Source: an uncultured Saprospiraceae bacterium (GTDB taxonomy: Bacteria; Bacteroidota; Bacteroidia; Chitinophagales; Saprospiraceae). From it: a stretch of 64,000 nucleotides of DNA. The number at the start of each line of letters is the position of its first letter. Position 1 is the stretch's first letter. Location: contig CAKZVK010000005.1 of NCBI GenBank assembly GCA_937921825.1, positions 1-64,000 of the forward strand, given 5' to 3'. A program made the translations under genes and the position numbers. The notes beneath the pieces were generated by a model that saw only the letters and a program-made list of their open reading frames with translations, did no database searches and was not told the origin of the DNA. Of the stretch, positions 1 through 9,400 are shown one piece after another.

Positions 1-735
1 AAGTTTCTAGGAGGACCTGGAAGTACTGGGATACTGCTATTTGATAAGAAATTATACAATAATTCAGTGCCTGACAATCCAGGTGGCGGTACTGTGGACT
101 GGACTAATCCTTGGGGAGAACATAAGTACTATGATGAAATAGAAGCAAGAGAAGATGGAGGAACACCAGCTTTCCTTCAGACCATACGTGTCGGTCTTAG
201 TATCCAACTAAAAGATCAAATGACGACGAAGCGTATTCATCTCAGAGAAGAAGAGCTTCTCGGGTTAGTATGGCCTACCCTTTCATCTATCGACAATCTG
301 CATATACTTGCGGGTAATGTCAGAGAAAGACTGTCTGTCATATCTTTCTATATAGATGGCTTACATTACAACTTAGCCGTTAAATTACTCAACGATAAAT
401 TTGGTATTCAAACTAGAGGTGGTTGCTCATGTGCAGGAACCTATGGTCATTACCTACTGCATGTGACCAAGGAGACTTCTAAGTCTATCACAGATAATAT
501 CAATAGAGGAGATTGCTCTATGAAACCAGGATGGGTAAGACTTTCTCTACATCCTATTATGACCAATGAAGAGGTACTCTTTATTACTGATGCAATTCAG
601 CAGCTTGCAGAAAATCATAAGGAGTGGGCAGCCGACTATACTTATAATGGCAAGAACAATGAATTCGAGAATATCAACTCAGGCAACCTAGAGCATAACA
701 TAGTAGAGTCTTGGTTCTCGCAAGATTTAGGATAG
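1..735 (+). CDS. Class V aminotransferase-fold PLP enzyme, C-terminal part (partial)
   Basis: The reading frame is open from base 1, so the gene starts before the window; 244 residues are visible. The first codons give KFLGGPGSTG, which matches the end of the class V aminotransferase PLP-lysine motif (HKF-GGPG), so the Schiff-base lysine is probably the first codon of the window. A later RGGCSCAG segment (near codon 140) resembles the cysteine-bearing loop of cysteine-desulfurase-like enzymes. The family includes cysteine desulfurases, selenocysteine lyases and isopenicillin epimerase-like proteins; substrate cannot be assigned from this fragment. It ends one base before the start of a second enzyme of the same superfamily, so the two are probably co-transcribed. 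Confidence 0.8.
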   Translation, partial: KFLGGPGSTGILLFDKKLYNNSVPDNPGGGTVDWTNPWGEHKYYDEIEAREDGGTPAFLQTIRVGLSIQLKDQMTTKRIHLREEELLGLVWPTLSSIDNLHILAGNVRERLSVISFYIDGLHYNLAVKLLNDKFGIQTRGGCSCAGTYGHYLLHVTKETSKSITDNINRGDCSMKPGWVRLSLHPIMTNEEVLFITDAIQQLAENHKEWAADYTYNGKNNEFENINSGNLEHNIVESWFSQDLG

Positions 736-736
736 T

Positions 737-1873
737 ATGAGAGTCTATTTTGATAATGCTTCTACTACGCCTCTCCTACCTGAGGTAAAGGATGAGATGA
801 TAAAGGTGATCAATGATAAGTTCGGTAATCCCTCTTCCATACATCGAGATGGAAGACAATCTAGGATCTTAATAGAAGAAGCGCGAAAGCAAATTGCACT
901 TGGACTTAAGGCCTCCACAGGAGAAATATTTTTCACTTCTGGAGCGACTGAAGCCAACAACATGGCTTTAATAGGTAGTGTAAGAGATCTTGGTGTCAAT
1001 AGAATAATTACCTCTTCCATAGAGCATCACTGTATTTCGCATACCTGTGAGTTCTTGCATCAGCAGCATGGGACGAGTATCGTAGAGCTTTCAGTAGATA
1101 AAAGTGGAGCGATTGATCTACAGGAGCTAGCAGAGCTACTGAGTTCATCAAATGAGAAAACCTTAGTCTCAATAATGCATGCTAATAATGAGATAGGTAC
1201 AATTTCTAATCTTGAAGAAATCGCTAAACTATGTGCAAAGCATGAGGCACTCTTTCATACAGATACCGCGCAGACCTTAGCTAAATTGCCTATAGACGTC
1301 TCTGAGCATAATATTAGCTTCCTCTGTGGGGCCTCTCACAAGTTCTTTGGACCTAAGGGAGTCGGTTTTGTATACATCAACCATAATAATATTGTAAAGC
1401 CACTCATGTATGGAGGCGATCAAGAAAGAGGTATGCGGTCTGGAACAGAGAATATCTATAGTATCGCTGGAATGGCTAAAGCATTTACTATGGCGCTAGA
1501 AGAAATGGATGAGCGACATGAAAAAGTACTCTCTCTGAAAACCTACTTTACACAGAGGCTATTGCAGGAGCTAGAAGATATTCAAATAAATGGACAGGAA
1601 GATGGACTCTACAATATATTAAGTGTTTCATTTCCTGCCTCACCTAAGTCAGAAATGTTGGTCATGAATCTGGATATAATGGGCATAGCGGCTTCTGGTG
1701 GAAGTGCCTGTAGCTCTGGAGTAGAAAATGATTCGCATGTCCTACAGGCCATAGGACATGATCCCAGTCGTAAAACAATACGCTTCTCTTTTTCTCATCT
1801 GAATACAATAGAAGAAGTGGACTATGTCATTGAAAAATTAAAAACGGTAACACCTGTCGCAGTTGATATCTAA
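737..1873 (+). CDS. Cysteine desulfurase family protein (NifS/IscS-like)
   Basis: The 378-residue product is a full-length class V PLP enzyme that would remove sulfur from cysteine, giving alanine and an enzyme persulfide for Fe-S cluster or thio-cofactor assembly. Visible motifs are YFDNASTTP at the N terminus, the HANNEIGT segment, the PLP lysine in SHKFFGPKG (Lys202) and the persulfide cysteine in GSACSSG (Cys325). The RSGTEN motif near residue 235 is also typical. No IscU or SufE gene is adjacent, so the acceptor is unknown. It follows the upstream class V enzyme after one base and overlaps the ribD start by 11 bases, suggesting one operon. The exact subgroup (IscS versus NifS-like) is not certain. 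Confidence 0.9.
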   Translation: MRVYFDNASTTPLLPEVKDEMIKVINDKFGNPSSIHRDGRQSRILIEEARKQIALGLKASTGEIFFTSGATEANNMALIGSVRDLGVNRIITSSIEHHCISHTCEFLHQQHGTSIVELSVDKSGAIDLQELAELLSSSNEKTLVSIMHANNEIGTISNLEEIAKLCAKHEALFHTDTAQTLAKLPIDVSEHNISFLCGASHKFFGPKGVGFVYINHNNIVKPLMYGGDQERGMRSGTENIYSIAGMAKAFTMALEEMDERHEKVLSLKTYFTQRLLQELEDIQINGQEDGLYNILSVSFPASPKSEMLVMNLDIMGIAASGGSACSSGVENDSHVLQAIGHDPSRKTIRFSFSHLNTIEEVDYVIEKLKTVTPVAVDI

Positions 1874-2891
1874 ACAGGATGAACGATATATGCAGCGCTG
1901 CATTGAACTGGCTCGTAAAGCAGGGAAAGCAGTAAAATCTAATCCTCAAGTAGGGGCAGTCATAGTATACAAGGATAGAATCATTGGAGAGGGCTATCAT
2001 AAGCAGTACGGGGGTCCACATGCAGAAGTGAATGCCTTTGCTGATGTAAATGCAGACGACCAATCATTGATTGCCGAATCTACAATCTATGTTTCTCTAG
2101 AGCCCTGTTGTATCCATTCCAAAACACCACCCTGTACTGATGCAATTCTGAGTCACGGTATAAAAAAGGTGGTCGTTTCTATTGCGGATCCCAATGATAG
2201 AATAGATGGTAACTCCATAAAACTACTCAGAGATAAAGGTGTCGAAGTCATCGTAGGAGTTCTAGAAGAGCAAGGGCATCAACTGCTAAGACCCTTCAGG
2301 GCTAATCTAAATAAACGGCCCTATGTGATTCTAAAATGGGCTCAAAGTAAAGATGGCTATATGGGTAAAAATGACCATCAAGTATGGCTTACTAACCCTT
2401 ATGTCAAAGTCAAAACCCATCTTTGGCGCTCTGAGATAGATGGCATCTTAGTGGGACATAATACTGCCCTGATAGATGATCCTGCATTGACTACAAGACT
2501 GGTTCCGGGTGATAATCCGCTTCGAATAATTCTGACAAATAAGCTAGTAGAACTTGAGAATTCAGAAGTCTACTCAGATGATCTTAGAACGCTTTTCATA
2601 GGTAATGAAGATCACTCCTTAGAAGGCAGTAAATCTCATCTTCATCTCGGTAGTTCTGATCCAAAGGAGCTGCTTTCTAAGCTTTACGAATTAGGTATCT
2701 CAAGGCTAATGATAGAAGGAGGCGCTAAGACTCTAAAGAAGTTCATTTCTTCAGGCTTTTGGGATGAGGCCAGGGTATTAAAATCTCAGATTACTATAGA
2801 GTCTGGAGTAAAGGCACCACAGTTATCAGGACGTCTTCTATGTAAGGAGATTATACATGATAATATTATAGAATACGTCCAGCCGCTCTAA
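1863..2891 (+). CDS. ribD: Riboflavin biosynthesis deaminase/reductase RibD
   Basis: This bifunctional cytosolic enzyme deaminates the pyrimidine formed by GTP cyclohydrolase II and then reduces its ribosyl side chain in riboflavin synthesis. The N-terminal zinc deaminase domain has HAE (His53, Glu55) and a PCC...TPPC motif near residue 82; the reductase domain begins near residue 150 (RPYVILKWAQS) and ends with the IEGGAKT segment. Length (342 aa) is normal. The only start giving the usual N terminus is TTG at 1863, which lies inside the end of the cysteine desulfurase gene; an ATG at 1890 would cut the first helix. Another riboflavin gene, ribH, is far away at 58453, so the pathway is scattered. 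Confidence 0.93.
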   Translation: MISKQDERYMQRCIELARKAGKAVKSNPQVGAVIVYKDRIIGEGYHKQYGGPHAEVNAFADVNADDQSLIAESTIYVSLEPCCIHSKTPPCTDAILSHGIKKVVVSIADPNDRIDGNSIKLLRDKGVEVIVGVLEEQGHQLLRPFRANLNKRPYVILKWAQSKDGYMGKNDHQVWLTNPYVKVKTHLWRSEIDGILVGHNTALIDDPALTTRLVPGDNPLRIILTNKLVELENSEVYSDDLRTLFIGNEDHSLEGSKSHLHLGSSDPKELLSKLYELGISRLMIEGGAKTLKKFISSGFWDEARVLKSQITIESGVKAPQLSGRLLCKEIIHDNIIEYVQPL

Positions 2892-2989
2892 AGTGTTAAG
2901 GTTGTTTTAATTAACTATACTCTAAGGAGTTGATGGTGGTAAAACTGGTTACATTGGTGTTACTTTATACTTGAAATTTTACACTAGAG

Positions 2990-3562
2990 ATGCCAAGAAT
3001 TTTTTCAGTATTCATTTTCCTTTTGTTTGTAGGTACCTATGCAGTCGCGCAAGAAGACATAGAATGGCTAACCTGGGAACAGGCCCTGGCGAAACAAAGA
3101 GTCGAAAAGAAAAAGATTCTAGTAGATGTCTATACTCAATGGTGTTCATGGTGTAAGAAAATGGATCAGCGTACCTACAAGCAACCCAATATCAAAGGCA
3201 GAATCAATGAAGAGTTCTATGCAGTAAGATTTGATGCAGAGCAGAAAGAGGACATTGTATTCAATAATAAGATCTACAGCTTTGTCAAAGGGTTCGGTAA
3301 GAAAGGCTATCATGAATTAGCTCAAGAAATAATGAATGGCCGCATGAGTTATCCGACCACTGTCTTTATTGATGAGGATCTTAATGTCATACAACCTATC
3401 CCAGGTTTTCAAGGAGCCATTACCTTTCAGATGATACTGGATTACTTCTCCGGTAATCACTATACAGATATTCCATGGCATAAATACGAACAGAACTATC
3501 CTGGGAATAACACTTCTCCAGTAAGTATCCAGCCAAAAGTTCAGCCAGTCCGTAATAACTAA
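2990..3562 (+). CDS. Exported thioredoxin-like protein
   Basis: The 190-residue product has a signal peptide (residues 1-20, ending in AVAQ) and a thioredoxin-fold domain with a WCSWCK active site (Cys52, Cys55). The cis-proline region appears as SYPTTVFID. It resembles the DUF255/thioredoxin_7 proteins of Bacteroidota that act as periplasmic disulfide reductases or oxidases; direction of electron flow and partner are not visible. It stands alone, with 98 bases before it and 132 after. The start ATG at 2990 leads directly into the signal peptide. Confidence 0.85.
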   Translation: MPRIFSVFIFLLFVGTYAVAQEDIEWLTWEQALAKQRVEKKKILVDVYTQWCSWCKKMDQRTYKQPNIKGRINEEFYAVRFDAEQKEDIVFNNKIYSFVKGFGKKGYHELAQEIMNGRMSYPTTVFIDEDLNVIQPIPGFQGAITFQMILDYFSGNHYTDIPWHKYEQNYPGNNTSPVSIQPKVQPVRNN

Positions 3563-3602
3563 GACTTACTTATCCCTATTCTGAATGTTACTCAGACATG
3601 AC

Positions 3603-3630
3603 GATATATTATGATTTAGGATAATATATC
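3603..3630. promoter_or_regulatory. 10-bp inverted repeat upstream of the zinc-tail membrane protein
   Basis: GATATATTAT (3603-3612) and ATAATATATC (3621-3630) are perfect inverted repeats around an 8-base spacer. There is no following T-run, so it fits an operator or weak hairpin better than a terminator. It lies 65 bases before the next start codon. AT-only arms make chance occurrence possible. Confidence 0.3.
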
Positions 3631-3694
3631 TCTAATTTGTACTTTGTGTTACTTTCCCAGGAATCTGGTGTCTTTATATTAAACGCATTATACT

Positions 3695-4399
3695 ATGAGT
3701 AATTCGGATACATTCGTGGCTTCTCCAGAAGCAAAAAGTAAAGCAAAACAATTCAGAACATATGCAATCCTAGCATGGATAGCGGCGATGATAGTTCAAG
3801 TGATGTCCATTATGAAGCTGATCAGTGATGATACTTTGATAATGATGATCGTCGCTATTGTAGCTATACTCGCAATCACTGTACTTGCATCTACTTTTTG
3901 GAAGAAGAGCAATAAACTAGATCCTCCTTCAGAAAAAAATGGTCTAAAATTCTTTCTACAGAGTCAGCTTGGAGCTATCATGGGAGTACTTTGCTTCCTA
4001 CCGATGGTCATCATGATATTTACCAGTAACTCTATTAGTGGCAAGACAAAAGCAATCGCTGGTGGTGCCGCATCTGTTGCGATGACTGCAGCTGGGATAT
4101 CTGGAGTAGAGTTTGATGCCGCTTCCATAGAAAAGTATTCTGAAGAGATCAAGAAGCAGAATCAAGAAGCAAAGAGTTTCGGGATTAATACTGATAAAGT
4201 TTACTGGTCTAAAGCCGGTAATAAATATCATGCCTTCAATGATTGCCAATACATCAAGGGCAAGAACTTAAATAGTGGAAGTATAAAAGATTCTTGGGAG
4301 GCAAAAGGAATCTCAGAACTCTGTAAAGTCTGCCAAAAGAAATCTAAAAAAGCGTCTGTAGCCTCAGGTGCTAAGAAGGTACTCGAGACCGTCAATTAG
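3695..4399 (+). CDS. Membrane protein with C-terminal Ada-like zinc-binding motif
   Basis: I do not recognise a named family for the whole protein (234 aa). Hydrophobic segments occupy about residues 22-40, 46-67 and 91-110, with a small-residue-rich stretch at 118-138. The tail has the pattern Y-x-x-x-G-x-x-YH-x4-C ... LCxxC: KYH (His179), DCQYI (Cys184) and LCKVC (Cys210, Cys213). This arrangement resembles the small zinc-binding module appended to various bacterial proteins and related to the Ada metal-binding domain. The tail probably faces the cytosol or periplasm as a separate domain; orientation is not resolved. It is convergent with the downstream nuclease gene. Confidence 0.7.
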   Translation: MSNSDTFVASPEAKSKAKQFRTYAILAWIAAMIVQVMSIMKLISDDTLIMMIVAIVAILAITVLASTFWKKSNKLDPPSEKNGLKFFLQSQLGAIMGVLCFLPMVIMIFTSNSISGKTKAIAGGAASVAMTAAGISGVEFDAASIEKYSEEIKKQNQEAKSFGINTDKVYWSKAGNKYHAFNDCQYIKGKNLNSGSIKDSWEAKGISELCKVCQKKSKKASVASGAKKVLETVN

Positions 4400-4408
4400 A
4401 TTAAGTAG

Positions 4409-4432
4409 AATCAGAAGGTTCTATTTCTGATT
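4409..4432. terminator. Possible stem-loop between convergent genes
   Basis: AATCAGAA (4409-4416) and TTCTGATT (4425-4432) form a perfect 8-bp stem with an 8-base loop in the tail-to-tail junction of the zinc-tail membrane protein and the nuclease gene. It overlaps the last codons of the nuclease gene and lacks a T-run, so terminator function is uncertain. Confidence 0.3.
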
Positions 4433-5350
4433 ATTCCAGTGTTTGACTCGTTGGTCAAATCGCTTTCTATTGATTTGCCATTGATTGACATTCATCTGAC
4501 CTTCTAGTTCGGATTCCATTGACTCATCAGTTAGTAGGTCAGCGAATAGATCCAGCTTTGTAACCGCTTCTATTTCATCGAGAGTCACAGCAAATTCTCT
4601 AAGATGCTTATCTGTTTCCTCATGGGGTATGATGAAGCCAATGCTTTTTTTCTTGTTGCCCTCTATGTCTAGAATCGCTTTGAAGAATGCATCAGGCACT
4701 GCAACCTTGGTAGATTTACCTATGTAATTGTCAGGTTTCTTATAGAATATAGGCCCAGAGACGATATACAGCTCGTCATTATCATATGCCCAGTCTCTTA
4801 CGTTCTCTTCTAGTTCTCTCCATACTCCCCCATTGAAGGTTCTGAGCTGAGGAGTCATATTACTCATATAGAAACTTTCTTGCATAGCCTCGTTACTGAA
4901 GGCCATATCTCCAGCAGGTGCCATATGACCTCTGGTGTATCCAGAGTGAGAGTAGTCGCTATGTTTAGCCGACTTGCCTTTGGCTCTGTTGTCTACTTTG
5001 AATCGGTTAGCTCTTTTTACATTTTTGACCTTCAGGGACTCTTCTGTTAGTTTGTAAGCGACCCAATTAGGAACTTCAAGACTAGGATTATACCCTAATG
5101 AATAATAGCTGTGATGGACTACATTAGAATCGTCATCTGGTATGAAGTTTCTTGCCTCTGTATTTATAGGAACTGAGTTATAAGTATGCTCAGTGTCACT
5201 ATTATGTATTCCTCCACTTGAAGGTTCTAATGCAAAGTTTATAAAGCCATAGATCATAAGACCTATCAAAGAAACTGTGGTGACGACGGCCCTACCCATA
5301 AAAGAGCTTCTTCTGCCTTCTTTGCCGTGATTTTTTCTGAATTTAGCCAA
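4421..5350 (-). CDS. Membrane-anchored DNA/RNA non-specific endonuclease (NUC1 family)
   Basis: The 309-residue protein has a basic N terminus, one membrane segment (about residues 20-40) and a NUC1 (Serratia nuclease/EndoG) domain. The active-site segment reads TRGHMAPAGD (Thr139-Asp148) with the general-base His142, and the metal-binding asparagine helix reads N173-GGVW-x3-E181. The usual first residue of the DRGH motif is Asp; here it is Thr. It would cleave DNA and RNA outside the cytoplasmic membrane if the C-terminal domain is periplasmic, which the N-in topology suggests. It is divergent from the barrel-protein gene at 5406, with 55 bases between starts. No immunity-protein gene is adjacent, which agrees with an exported nuclease. 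Confidence 0.88.
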   Translation of the reverse strand: MAKFRKNHGKEGRRSSFMGRAVVTTVSLIGLMIYGFINFALEPSSGGIHNSDTEHTYNSVPINTEARNFIPDDDSNVVHHSYYSLGYNPSLEVPNWVAYKLTEESLKVKNVKRANRFKVDNRAKGKSAKHSDYSHSGYTRGHMAPAGDMAFSNEAMQESFYMSNMTPQLRTFNGGVWRELEENVRDWAYDNDELYIVSGPIFYKKPDNYIGKSTKVAVPDAFFKAILDIEGNKKKSIGFIIPHEETDKHLREFAVTLDEIEAVTKLDLFADLLTDESMESELEGQMNVNQWQINRKRFDQRVKHWNNQK

Positions 5351-5405
5351 TCTGTTGGAGATTAAGTTTTAGTTAGTTTTAATCCATGACAAAAATATAT
5401 AATAC

Positions 5406-6242
5406 TTGAGACCTTGTATTCTTATCATAGTGACATGTTTTTATTGTCTTTGTTCATATGGGCAAAGGGGAATACAAAATGCCACGGGTGCCAAAAGCGC
5501 AGCGCTTGGTGGCATTTCTTCAGTAGTTAATGGTTCTGAGTCAGTGTTTAACAATTTTGCAGTTCTACCAGATGATAACAGATTATCAGTCTTAGCTAAT
5601 ACTTCTAGGTCTTTTGGGCTTGCTGAACTTTCTACCATAAGTCTAGGACTAAGTCGGGCTAGTAACAAACTAGGAAGCTTTGGGTTGAGCTTTACACAGT
5701 ATGGTTTTGAATTATATAGAGAACAGACGATGTATCTTATGTATGCTAGGCCCCTAAGGGATAACTTGTCCATAGGAGGCAAATTAGGGATGTACAGCTT
5801 ACAAATAGATGAAAATGGGAGTACTAGAAAGCTACTCTATGAAATATCTACTTACGGCAGTCTCTATGAAAACCTTCATTTTGGGTTCATAATCTCTAAC
5901 CCTGAGCCTGCAACTATATCTGAGTCTACTCCTATCGTCACCCGCATGGCCCTAGGACTAAGCTACACAGTTTCTCAGAAGACTACCTTCTATTCCGAAA
6001 TAGAGAAGGAATTAGAACAAGATATCTCCATCAAAGCAGGAATAAGCTATGCTATTCACCCTAATTTTGGCTTAAATGCTGGATATAACACTAGTCCAGG
6101 ACAGATTTGTCTGGGGTTCAACTGGCAGTTATTACCTGTCTTGGAGTTGCAGTCCGCCTTTCAGTATCACAGTCTATTAGGCATATCCCCCACCATTGGT
6201 TTGAGGTATCTTGGTTCACAAAAGGATGATTTTAAACGTTAG
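5406..6242 (+). CDS. PorV/PorQ-like outer-membrane beta-barrel protein
   Basis: The 278-residue product has a signal peptide (residues 1-20, ending CSYGQ) followed by GAKSAALGG and SVFNNFA segments, which are typical of the N-terminal strands of PorV/PorQ/FadL-like barrels in Bacteroidota. The remainder alternates short amphipathic strands with turns and ends in a strand (PTIGLRYLG). The start is TTG at 5406; an in-frame stop at 5400 excludes anything earlier. It lies 174 bases before the giant type B T9SS cargo gene, and a PorP/SprF gene follows that cargo, so it may help export or anchor it. Assignment to PorV or PorQ specifically is inference. Confidence 0.6.
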   Translation: MRPCILIIVTCFYCLCSYGQRGIQNATGAKSAALGGISSVVNGSESVFNNFAVLPDDNRLSVLANTSRSFGLAELSTISLGLSRASNKLGSFGLSFTQYGFELYREQTMYLMYARPLRDNLSIGGKLGMYSLQIDENGSTRKLLYEISTYGSLYENLHFGFIISNPEPATISESTPIVTRMALGLSYTVSQKTTFYSEIEKELEQDISIKAGISYAIHPNFGLNAGYNTSPGQICLGFNWQLLPVLELQSAFQYHSLLGISPTIGLRYLGSQKDDFKR

Positions 6243-6416
6243 CTAAGTTGAATCTTATCGTTTCATTGTGATGAGTTAATACATATGATTTCTGATTATA
6301 TGTAGACAAAGTCGGTAGAATACTCGGAGAAGTATTTTGTCGTGCTTTGAATCCCCCAAAAAGACCTGATTTACCAAGGACTTTAATATATTAGATGTAC
6401 TAAAATCACTAGCCAG

Positions 6417-9400
6417 ATGCGCAGAAATCTATTCCTTTCATTATTCCTAATCCTTATTGGTTTCAGTCCAATAATTTCTCAGACAGAACATGACCATGAC
6501 CATGATCACTCGCATCATGCAGAAGATGCTTCAGAAAATCAGAATTACTACAAGAGACCTCTGGTATTAGATACCAAGTATATCAAGGCTCAGTTGGATT
6601 CTAAGAAATCATCGGTGGATCTTCCTTACCTGTCTCAGCAGGTAGCATTCCATGCAGAGGAGTTTAAATTTTATGATGGTAATATCAATCCTGTCCCAGG
6701 TCTGAAGACGTACAGACTTGTATCAGTTGAGGATAATCATCTACAAGGAAGAATGGTCGTAGGACCTCATGGGGTAAATCTAAACTACATTGATCATGGA
6801 AAATCTTACAAGATCTTTTACGAGCATGAAGATGGTGGAACGTCTTACTATGAAGAATATGGTTACGACTATAATACCAGCCAGAAAATAGGCTGTAGTC
6901 AAGGATTAGAAGAAGGCAGTGACAAAGAGTTCATAGAACAAAAAGTCAATCTTATAGCGGATACGCAAGGCCTAGAATCTAATATGAAGATGCAGTTTGG
7001 AAATGATAGAAGAATATTCAGAGTAGGCTTAGTTTGTACTGGAGAGTATTATCAGCGTAATGGAGGAAGTTCTTCTGCTGCTAAGCAAAGAATGATTGAA
7101 AATATCGTGGATATCTCTATGATTTTTGAAAGAGAGCTGAATGTCTTTTTAATACAAGCCAGTGGAAGTCCACGTGCCGATTATACTAATGGTGATAGCG
7201 ATCCTTTCGAGGAAGGCGGTAATAGAGTAACACAATCGAATACAGAAGTCAGGAGAAGATATAATGTCAATCAATATGATGTAGGTCACACTATGCACTC
7301 TACCAGCTCTGGTGGATCTGGTGTAGCGTGGCTAGCTGTAGTCTGTGACGAAACCCGTAAAGGAGGTGGTTGGAGTGGTTTTGCTGGCAATACAAGTACA
7401 CAATGGATTTCACTTTCGGCTCATGAGTTTGGGCATCAATTTGGTTCTCCACATACCTTCTCAGGTGATGGAGCTAACTGTGCTGGAAATCAGTTTCCAG
7501 ATAATAATGCCTATGAAATCGCAAGTGGAGTCACCTTAATGTCCTACAACGGGATATGCGGCTCTGAGTGGAATATATCTAATAATACAATTGGTGATTC
7601 TGATGATGTAATCTATGATTACTTCCATGCCGGTAGTTTGGAATTTATAACAAATCACCTCAATAGTGAAACGGCAAGAGAATGCAATAGAAATAATTGG
7701 GAACTAGATGCTAATAACGAACCTGTTGCCAATGCCAATCCGTGTGATGCAGTTTATAGGATACCAAGAGCGACGCCATTTTTCATAAAAGGTGAAGGTA
7801 CTGATGCTGATAATGATGATCTCACTTATAGCTGGGAGCAATACGATAGAGCTTCAAGAACCACTCAAGGGAATATTGGTAATGCAGCAGCATCTTCTAA
7901 GACTGGTCCACTTTTTAGATGTTACCCGCCTAATGGTAATAACACCAGACATATTCCAAGGATCTCTGATCAGCTAAGCCCTGGTGCAGGTAATGATTTT
8001 GAAGTACTGCCAAGAACATCTAGGTCTATTACGATGAGATTAGTTGTAAGAGACAATAACCCTGGTGGAACAGCAATAGACTGGGATGATATCAAGATTT
8101 CTGTATTGAATACTAACTTCAAAATGTTAGGGCCTACAGGTCCAGGTGATTTTGCTTTAGGGGAAGATGTGCAGGTGGAATGGGAAGTTCCTAGCATAGA
8201 TGATATCTGTGACAAAGCTCAGATCCGTCTCTCTGTAGATGGAGGAAATTCTTACCCTGTGCTATTGAAAGATAATGTGCCCTTTAGCAAGGGATTCCAA
8301 TCGGTTTCTATTCCACAAAATATCCCTGTAGGATCTACTATCAAGTTTCAGGTACTCTGTGCTGACTACGAATGCTTCGGCTTCTATGATACTACAGATG
8401 GCGCTTTTACTGTTCAAGCCGCCAATTGTAATATAGCCGAAAGCGGTATTTGTGATACAGATTTTCTAGCGGTTGATTATCGATCTGATGAGCTTAATTT
8501 TGGAAAGCTAGGGGCTATAGGTTCTCCTACACATCAATATTCAGGAGGAGTAGAAAATGTAGGTGAGACTATGAAGACTACGGTATTTAACGGTAGCAGA
8601 ACAGATTGCCAGACTCTAAATAATAATGGTAATGCCTTCGATATTATTCAGATTACTCCATCAAAAACAGGGAGGTACTATTTTGAATTTAGTGATGTCA
8701 ATACTAACACGAATCAACTTATAGATGTCTATTCTATTTTTGAGAAAGAGGGCTTTAATCCATCTAGTCCTTGTAGCTCTTTCGTGGGTTCTAATTCTGT
8801 GGCTACTGGTAGTGTGAGCTACAGAGAAGACCACTACATGAGAGTAAACCTGGAGGCCTGCAAAGAATACTACCTTGTCTCTCAGATTACTATGTCCAAT
8901 GCCCAAAGTATCAGAATAAAAATGGAAGGTTCTGGAGATATCTTACTCGCAGAGCAAGAAGATCTAAATACCCAATTAACATATATTGCCTATGATGTCA
9001 ATCTAGGACAAATAACATTCGAGAATAGTAATGCGGACTTCCGTAATCTATCTCCAGGCAGCTATCACATATACTCGGTATCCTATGATGGAGTCAATCC
9101 AAGTAGTTTTATAGGAAAACGTCTCAGTGACATTTCCTTAGGTAGTGAATGTGCTTTCCTTAGTAGCAATTATAAGCCTATAGAGATAAGCTCTTCTTGT
9201 GCTATTACTAACCTACAGACCAGTATTAACTCTGGCTGTAGTTCTGTAGATAATACTTATTCACTGAATGTTTCATTCGGAGTAGATCTTGGGCCAACTA
9301 GTGGCACAGTTACTATCAACGGTCAAGATTTTCCCCTAAGCAGTGGAACAACGAATGCTGTTCTGACTGGACTGATAGCCGATGGACAGCCATTGAATTT

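Noticed and set aside
4421-5350. NUC1 nuclease as a toxin of a contact-dependent or polymorphic toxin system
   Set aside because: There is no toxin-delivery domain and no neighbouring immunity gene; the N-terminal membrane anchor fits a plain surface or periplasmic nuclease.
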